Positions 57,419 through 64,000 of a DNA stretch of 64,000 nucleotides are shown in pieces. The DNA comes from Thalassia testudinum (Eukaryota > Streptophyta > Magnoliopsida > Alismatales > Hydrocharitaceae). The stretch's first letter is position 1. Each line of letters starts with the position of its first letter. Location: NCBI GenBank assembly GCA_037157565.1, contig JAZHRO010000003.1:37647001-37711000 (forward strand), given 5' to 3'. The notes below the pieces were generated by a model, which saw nothing but the letters and a program-made list of their open reading frames with translations, was not told the origin of the DNA and ran no database searches. A program made the position numbers and the translations under genes.

Positions 57419-59684
57419 TGATAAATGCCAGTTTATCATCATTCTTATGCATTAAAACAAACCTAACTCTTAGAGTTTTGCTCCGCAAATGAGTTTTTGG
57501 GCTGCATTTAGGCATTAACTTGGTTAGGCCTGCATTGCATTTTCTTTTGTTGTTTTAATGTGTTTTTGTGAGTGTTAGGGATGAACAAATAAACAAATCC
57601 CTAAAACCCTAGCACTTAAGAAGGCAAATGGTGAAGGAGGAGCTCAGACTAACTGGAACTCAGCTTGATCCAGCTCACCACAGCTAGAACTTAGCTCACT
57701 TGGACTAGGGTTAGCTCATCCCAGCTCCATTCAGCTAATCTCAACTGAATGGTAGCTTAAGAGAGTTCATCTTAGCTCACCCTTGCTCAAGTCAGCTCTT
57801 ATCCAACTCAACCTAGTTGAGCCTAGCTCATCTCAGCTCCCACAAGTCCACAGGGAGCTCTAGCTAGCTCAGCTGAGTTGACTGGAGTTCACCCTAGCTC
57901 AAATCCAACAACATCTAGCTCCACTTAACTTCAACCAGCTAACGAAGAATTCATCCCAGCTCGGTAAGCTCAAGTCCAGCTCCCAGGGACCCAGCTTAGC
58001 TCAAGCTAATTGAGCTAAGCTACCTTAGCTGCCTCAATCAGCTTAATCCTCCCCGAGAGCACCAGACCCAGCTCACCTTAGCTCCATTCAACAGAAGCCA
58101 GCTCAGTTTAGCTTGGCTTATTAGCTAGCAAAGAACTAGCAAGCTAAGCTAGTTAGAGTAGCCCCATGTTGACCTCTTCAGCAGTTGCTAGCTCCACTTC
58201 AGCTCCAGATTCTTCAGATCCAGCTCCTCCCTCCAAACCTTAGCTCCAACACCTCCTCCTCTACTCCACCATTAGCTAAGCTAGCTTATCTTAGCTTAGC
58301 TTAGTTTAGCTATGCTCCAGCTTCCTTGCCTTTTACCACCCAAAAACCCTACCTAACAACTCCACCAACTAGCTCCACCTAAGCTCCACATAAGCTAACC
58401 CTGCTTGGTGCCAACCTAGCCTACCCACTACCTCCAAAAGATGCCACAAAGTGGCACCAAAACCACCCTAACTACCCCCTTGTTGGCGCCACTTTTCCAT
58501 CCAAAAGCCCCCTTCATCTCCACCACACATCTCCCCTTAAACCCATCTCCACCATCCACATAATCCCACCTTCTAGAAGCGTCAAAGTTGGTGCCAACCC
58601 ATGGCACCTCTCCATGGTTGGCGCCACTTCTAAGTGTCCCTTGGCCACCCATAACTACCCCCCTTACACCCCTTAGGTGGCGCCAACCATCCTTAACCCT
58701 AGGATCACCTAACCACCTCAATCCTCCCATCTTAGCCCTCCATTTCAAGAGTCACCTTAACCCCTCACCCTACCCTATAAAAAGACCACTACCCACCACC
58801 ATTCAAACCATCCTTGGCTAGCAAATTCACTCTCATACTCTACCTAGAGTCCATGCCAAAGAGAGAAGAAGAAGAAGAAGATTAAGGGGATATTCTGTCC
58901 CTTTGGTGCCTTCCCCTCTTCCCTTCTCTCTTGAGCCCACACCAGCCAAAGGAGGAGCCAGGAAAGGAAGATCTTTAGAGGAGATATTGAAGGTGGTCCA
59001 TGCCACCTTGGAGGAGAATTTGAGGGTGGTGCATGCCCACCCTTGGAGGAGAGCATTGAAGGTGGTAGCATCCACCTTGGAGGAGCTCTCAAGGAAGGAG
59101 AAGAAGGAGGCCCACTTTTCAAGCCAAGGAGTAGCTAGGCTTGGAGCAAGAAGACTCCCTTCTTCACCAAATTTTGCAAGAGGATTTGTGTTTCTTTTAT
59201 TGCTTTTAGATTTTTTCATTTCTAGTAGAAGCATTCCTCTACTTATCTTTGAAAAGAACATAAATTCTAGTTAATCAAATTGCCTTCTTTTTACTTTCTA
59301 TTGCAATTGTTGTTTTTGTTCTAGCACTTGTTTCACCTCTTCTTCCTAATTACTCTAGGCCTCCACTTGCCTAGAGTGAGCTTAGGAGGAGGATATATCT
59401 ATCTCTTAAGTTTTAGTTAAGTAATTATAGGTGTTAGTACTTTCCACCACAATTTGCATTTTGCCCTCATCTTTTCAAAATAAAAATTAAAATTACATAT
59501 TTAAAATACCAAAAAGAAAGTTGAGATCTATTTTGTAAGAAAGAGAATTAAATTGCAAATTTGCCTCCTTGCACAACCCTAGATACTCCCCTATCTATGA
59601 TATAAATTTTAAAGTGTATGCGAATTCACGTGTTACAATGACATTAAAAACTCGCTTTTACAAATCTTGCGACTTTTCTCATCA
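57419..59684 (+). repeat. A2 3' LTR, 2266 bp
   Basis: TGATAAATGCC to CTCATCA, then the GCTGG flank. Closer to the A2 5' LTR than to either A1 LTR by eye. TATAAAAAG at 58776. Confidence 0.92.
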
Positions 59685-59689
59685 GCTGG

Positions 59690-59991
59690 GTTAGCCGAGA
59701 GGTGGGAATCACTTTCAGTCGGTTGTACGATGAATTTTCTTCAGGAAGTAGAACTTAAAACGAAAAATCTGGTCATCTGATTCATAAGGATCATCTGATT
59801 GATAGGGCCTTAGACTTGTCTGGCTTGACTACACCAACCCAGGGGTTGGGTGGTGTATGCAAGGAAGGAGGTCACTTAGACCTTAATTGGTTGGACCTTG
59901 GGAGCCACTCCCAAGGAGGCGGGTCACCTCGCCAGGACCTACTTCTCCACCCACTTCTTCTCCCCCCACTTCTTCTATCTGCTTAGCCGCA
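59690..59991 (+). other. B leader, part after A2
   Basis: Noncoding continuation of the B leader from the right A2 duplication to the first ORF methionine. Nothing else is seen. Confidence 0.5.
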
Positions 59992-60588
59992 ATGGCTAAC
60001 CCTGGATCTAGACCTAATCAGGATCCAGAAGAGCTGGACCCACAGGCTTATCCGAATGCCCAGGTCACTGAATTAGCTCAACCTTGGGATCAGAACCCAA
60101 GGTAGCGAAAATGACTTTTCACTTTGCTTGATCCTTCTCCTCGGGTTACCGAAATGGTTAACCCATATCGTAACCTTGGATATTATGACCCATACCAGCC
60201 GGTCCCTCAAAGGACCACATCTTATAACCCAGGATATGGATTTCATACTCCTGCTTCTCACCCATGGAATATAGGTAGACCTGATTCACCCCCTGGAACC
60301 CCTAAAGAGCTACCGGTGCATATGAGACTGCATTACATAATACAGAGAGCTATAGCTAGAGCTAAGGAAAAGGCAGCATCCTATCAACACGAAATCCAAG
60401 CTATCACTGAGCTAAACCAAAGAAAAAGCTGGATTCTGCATCAACAAGATGTGATGGAGCTCCTTCAGGGAACAATAGGGATAACAAGGCTAATTGGACA
60501 AAATCGGGAAACTCAAGAACTACTACTTTTGAGATATCAAGTGGAAAATAGCTTGAAGACCTCGGAGAATATGAAACGACTATGCTAG
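59992..60588 (+). pseudogene. B first ORF (unknown), two stops
   Basis: Starts MANPGSRPNQDPEELDPQ at 59992; stops at 60103 and 60115 interrupt, then the same phase is open to 60588. The segment NLGYYDPYQPVPQ is Tyr/Pro-rich; later residues form a long predicted helix or coiled coil (KEKAASYQHEIQAITELNQ; NRETQELLLLRYQVENSL). A helical region after a Pro-rich start could suit a particle-forming protein, but no gag motif is present. Unknown family. Confidence 0.5.
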
Positions 60589-60614
60589 GACACACAGAAG
60601 ATTCTTGAGAGCAG

Positions 60615-61628
60615 ATGTTGGAAGATCATTCAGGGGAAGAAGAATCTAGCTTGGATATGAGAAAGGAGCAGGAAGTATGCCGAATGGGTTCGTCTGAGAA
60701 CTCCATTCAGGAAATTAAGGAAAGGACTGATATCTCCAGGACTGAGCAACAATCGGATTATCCTGAATCCGAGGAGATACCTTTTGGGTTAGATAATCCA
60801 ATCGAGATAAGGGAAGTAGATCCATTTGAGGATATGGATCTTGAGGCAAACATTACATGTGACACTACTGATCAATCTAGGCCACTTCCCATTGTAGGTG
60901 AACCTATGCTAGAGCCAACATCTTCTGATCCGCACTCTTATTCATTCACCTACATACCTAATTTAGATGTTAGAGATTTTGAGATGACACTTTCTATCCC
61001 TGATGCTGACATCCGAAGACCAGAAGTAGCTATGGTTGTTTTGACCAAAGAAATAAATATGCTACCTGAGGTAGGAATTAATGAGGAACCCCATGCATAT
61101 GAGGGTGAAGCTTTGAGCAGAATGAGCTGGGGACGCACCTATCATTCTAGTTAATGGCTCGACCCCGAGCCTGAAGAGTTAGCCTCCGATGAATCATAGA
61201 TGAATACTAATGAGGACGAAGTAATTTCTGACGAGGATTTCAGTGACCTCCCCATAGATCTTCTACTTTCATGAATACCCCCATATGATCCAGAGCCTGG
61301 AGAGGGCGCGATGTTTGATGTCAATTATCGTTATGAGGATCCCTATGACTCAAATTCTAGTTCTGAGATACATTTTGAACTACCCGATCAGCAACTTCCT
61401 GCTGAATTATGGGACAAGATAAATCAACTGAGTCAACATCATGATTCCCCCTCTGATTATCCTATATTTTCCACCACCACTTCACACTTTCTTATAGCTA
61501 GAGCTTTTGGAGTAGGGGTTCACAATCAGTTGGTTCGCATCTCCAGACCACTGATTTTGGGAGCATATGAGCATATCTTTCTCTTAATCTTGATTGGCTC
61601 CTATGCTAGAACTGATACATCTGATTGA
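60615..61628 (+). pseudogene. B acidic ORF related to F ORF at its C-terminus
   Basis: One phase of about 337 codons with stops at 61152 (TAA) and near 61198 (TAG) and 61273 (TGA). The N-terminal half is acidic (HSGEEESSLDM, ESEEIPFGLDN, EVDPFEDMDLEA). The last part (61311-61628) reads FLIARAFGVGVHNQLVRI and then a hydrophobic stretch (EHIFLLILIGSYA). The F ORF has ILVGRAFAIGIHH, a stop, LTNI, then a hydrophobic stretch. It probably followed the first ORF in one protein before a frameshift at about 60590. Function unknown. Confidence 0.6.
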
Positions 61629-63659
61629 GTTTTTGCCCAGCTGGAGGCGTTAAACTCAGCATCTACTCTGCATCCATCACACTATACATATTCATTTTTA
61701 TATATAGCATATTTTTCCTTTTAGCAAATTTTCTTTCTGCATATTGCATACTGTTAGGTTGGTTGGTGCTAAATGTATAATTTCAGGAGTAATTCCAGGT
61801 GATTTCTACCCATTTACTCCCTGTTGTATTTATTTTCTTTTATATTCATGCATGAGGACATGCAAGAACTTAGGCATGGGGGGGTAGATACAACAAAACT
61901 GAAAATTTCTATGCCAACATTTAGGAAAACCTCGGAGCTGCATGTAAAACGTACTTTAGGACCCTAAATAAAAGGACAACTGACTCCACCTCCAATGATC
62001 TCATTGGAGCTAGAAATCATCCACAGCAGCCATTTCCGACTCACCCGCTTACCTCTTGTTCTAAATTTAGGGTCAAGCTAAATGTAACCCGATACGGGAA
62101 TTTTACGAAGTACAAATTATACGAGGTTACTTGTTTATAGCATATATACATATTGCACTCACGAATAAGATTATTATAGCATATATACATATTGCACTCA
62201 TGAATAAGATTATTTTATTAAGAGAACGCACTAGGGATTTTATCCTCTAGTTGATTCCTGTAATCTAGAATCCAGTATAATTTTTCACACACTTATAGAA
62301 TTTGCAATGGATTCACAGTGAAGGCTGATAAACGTCTTTAGTCTATCGAGAAGAAGTAGTGCTTCTTCTCCTGAACCCCTGGACAGTGTTTTGGGAGCTA
62401 GGCAGATTTTTCTCCAAAAGTCCACCAAATAGTATGAGATGAGAGTAGAGTGTACTGGTACTCTAAGATTAGTGCAAGGAATCTGGAATCCTAGATAATT
62501 AGGTGATGATACTTAGAGATAAGGCACAGTTTTCGCTCTCGGTTCCTACTCATACAATTTTGCATGAAATTTTGAGAGCCACTAAATAAGGCAAATATGC
62601 AGAGAGTGAGTTTTCATAAAACTAGGGCTAAGATGGATGGTTACGACCATTCTTTATGGAATCCTCAGCTGAAGGAGGGTATTGATGCCAAGGACAGAAA
62701 TACACCGTCCTATCCATCTCTCCCAGTGCTGTGAGTAGGCACTTTCACCAAATAAGCCACCCAATGTCTCTTGAGTACCACCAATCCCTAATAATGCCTC
62801 CTCAATAAAGTTCATGGATGTGTGCTAGTTGTGTTATGTTGAAAAAGAAAAAAAAAGAGAAAGAGAAAAAAATGAAATGAAAAGAAAAAAAATGATGAAC
62901 AGAAAGAAAAATTGAAAAAAAAATTAGAAAAAGTAGAAAAAGCAAAGAAAAAAAGAGTGAATATTTAGTTCAGTTGCATTTAGGAAATACCACGAAATAA
63001 ATTTGAGATCCACTAAATATGGCCTTAACCCACCCTTCTTGTGTTTCTGATCGCCCGAATACTGGTTAAGGAATTCTGACTTAGTGTTAGGGTTATGGAA
63101 CTAAACTAAAGTGTTACTACCAAGTGAGACCACCAAATACAGGTCATATGTGTGAATCTGGTGACATTGTGAGCTCTAAGAAAAAAGAAAAGAAAAAGAA
63201 AAAGAGAAAGAGAGAATGAATACAAAGGAACCAGAAGATAGCATAGTTCTTCTCGTCTTTCTCTGAGTTGAGTTACTTGGTAGTCTGGGAATCTAGATTA
63301 TAAAATACTAATCTCTATGTAGCACCAAGCGAGAGTGAGCCACCAAATATATAATCTTTCCCCTCAGAGATTCTCTACTTAAGCCTAAAGCCGGGGTGAA
63401 AGTCATAGAATATTTTGAATACCTCGAGGGAAGAAGTCCACCTATCCCGCTATAATTTTTACTAGGGGTCAAGTACAGGCTTTAGAGGTGAATTAGTTTT
63501 TCACTCGAATCCGTTGCAAAAGATACATAGCAGCACTTTCACGATTGTCTGGATTTCTAGAGCATAGGATGAAAACAAAAAGGAAAAATTCTCTAGGCAT
63601 ACACTTGATAAAATAATCAATCCCTTAGGGACCCTTGCTGTAAATAACTTAGTCTTGCA
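61629..63659 (+). other. B 3' noncoding region, about 2 kb
   Basis: Starts with GGAGGCGTTAAACTCAGC, similar to the context of the post-pol hairpin in C elements but without the hairpin itself. A PPT-like tract stands at 61872-61885. CCACCAAATA-like words recur six times (62422-63349). A/G-rich runs at 62840-62960 and 63180-63215. A 37-bp direct repeat (TATAGCATATATACATATTG core) stands at about 62137-62215. No gene is seen. Confidence 0.65.
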
Positions 63660-63695
63660 TTTGCTAGGGACTAGCAAGATTTAGGCATGGGGGTA
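63660..63695 (+). promoter_or_regulatory. B stem-loop and polypurine tract
   Basis: TTTGCTA-GGGAC-TAGCAAG (63660-63678; end pair T-G), then AGGCATGGGGGTA (63683-63695). Confidence 0.8.
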
Positions 63696-64000
63696 TGATT
63701 CGCAGTAATCATAGGTCTTAATTGACCTAAATTAGGCGAGCACTCAGCATAAGTTAGGGTAATTCATGCATGCATAAGCATTATCTGCATCTTTATTGCT
63801 TTCTTTTAGCTATGCATAAAATAATGCTATAATGTGTTGATTAGGTGCACTATGTCAATTACAGGTAATAAGTTGGATCAGGAATAATGGGTGTTGCAGC
63901 AGAGCTGGAGCAGAAGACTTAGATGTAGTAGATAATAATGTAATGGAGTTAAGGTATGCTACTCTATTAAGTAGGAATAAAGCAGTAAAATGTGAAGAAC
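63696..64000 (+). repeat. B 3' LTR, first 305 bp
   Basis: TGATTCGCAGTAATCATAGG onward matches 40670-40985 with few changes and small indels. It continues past the window. Confidence 0.9.

Larger units (their letters stand above)
44246..59684 (+). mobile_element. Element A2: full-length Ty3/gypsy element with gag-pol, inserted in B
   Basis: LTRs 44246-46468 and 57419-59684, PBS, leader, gag (split by a solo LTR), PR, RT, RNase H, integrase, post-ORF hairpin, 3' noncoding region and PPT in canonical order. Flanks GCTAG (44241-44245) and GCTGG (59685-59689) form a target duplication with one change. Many stops and shifts; not autonomous now. It is the only copy here with the whole polymerase region. 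Confidence 0.93.
40670..64000 (+). mobile_element. Element B: non-autonomous LTR element, interrupted by A2, right end outside window
   Basis: 5' LTR 40670-42959, PBS 42965, leader to 44245, A2 insertion 44246-59684, then the B acidic ORF (59992-61628), a 3' noncoding region, PPT 63683-63695 and the start of the 3' LTR at 63696. Bases 63696-64000 match the first 300 of the 5' LTR. No gag or pol motif was found in B DNA. Confidence 0.85.

Overview
This window is plant nuclear DNA that consists almost entirely of nested, decayed LTR retrotransposons. The coding remains are Ty3/gypsy in order and motif: gag, then a protease with DLGA in place of DTGA/DSGA, then reverse transcriptase with an FMDD box, RNase H, and an HHCC/DDE integrase. 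All six primer-binding sites match the 3' end of plant tRNA-Asp, and all six LTR families begin TGAT. Together these point to the Athila/Tat side of Ty3/gypsy. I recognise no host gene, tRNA, rRNA or CRISPR array. The species cannot be named from this sequence; the layering fits repeat-rich heterochromatin of a medium to large plant genome.

Layout. (E) 1-6376, minus strand: 5' part of an element running off the left edge, with RT, PR, gag, leader, PBS and a GC-rich 5' LTR that holds a 219-bp inverted repeat. E sits against integrase DNA of (C1): integrase 6377-7380, 3' noncoding region 7491-8257 and 18807-19640, 3' LTR 19641-22397. Inside C1 is (A1) 8258-18806, a complete element with two ~2.25-kb LTRs and a perfect 5-bp target duplication (ACAGT), but with gag-PR only and no RT, RNase H or integrase. 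(C2) 22404-26960: RNase H/integrase fragment plus LTR, same family as C1. (D) 26961-30523: 5' LTR, PBS, leader and broken gag. (F) 30603-38503: two LTRs around an acidic open frame of unknown type, no pol. 38504-40669: unclassified DNA with a long TA/TG microsatellite. (B) 40670 to beyond 64000: 5' LTR, PBS, leader, an acidic frame related at its C-terminus to that of F, long 3' noncoding region, PPT, and the start of the 3' LTR. (A2) 44246-59684 is inserted in B: full-length gag-pol with an imperfect duplication (GCTAG/GCTGG). A2 is itself split in gag by an antisense solo LTR of family B at 48476-50696 with a perfect duplication (CCTTC).

Every reading frame is broken by stops or frameshifts, so nothing here is likely to move by itself. 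Many stops look like C-to-T changes (CGA to TGA, CAG to TAG), as expected after long cytosine methylation. Families A, C and probably D/E are the autonomous types. A1, F and B look like passengers that keep the cis signals (LTRs, PBS, leader, PPT) but lack polymerase genes.

The most interesting signals are conserved noncoding structures shared between families: a stem-loop just before the PPT, extra PPT-like tracts inside the 3' region, a hairpin right after the last ORF with compensating stem changes, a TATA box centred in an 11-bp inverted repeat, and LTR promoter regions with very dense AGCT. The acidic ORF shared by F and B, with its RAFxxGxH motif, is the best candidate for an undescribed protein family.
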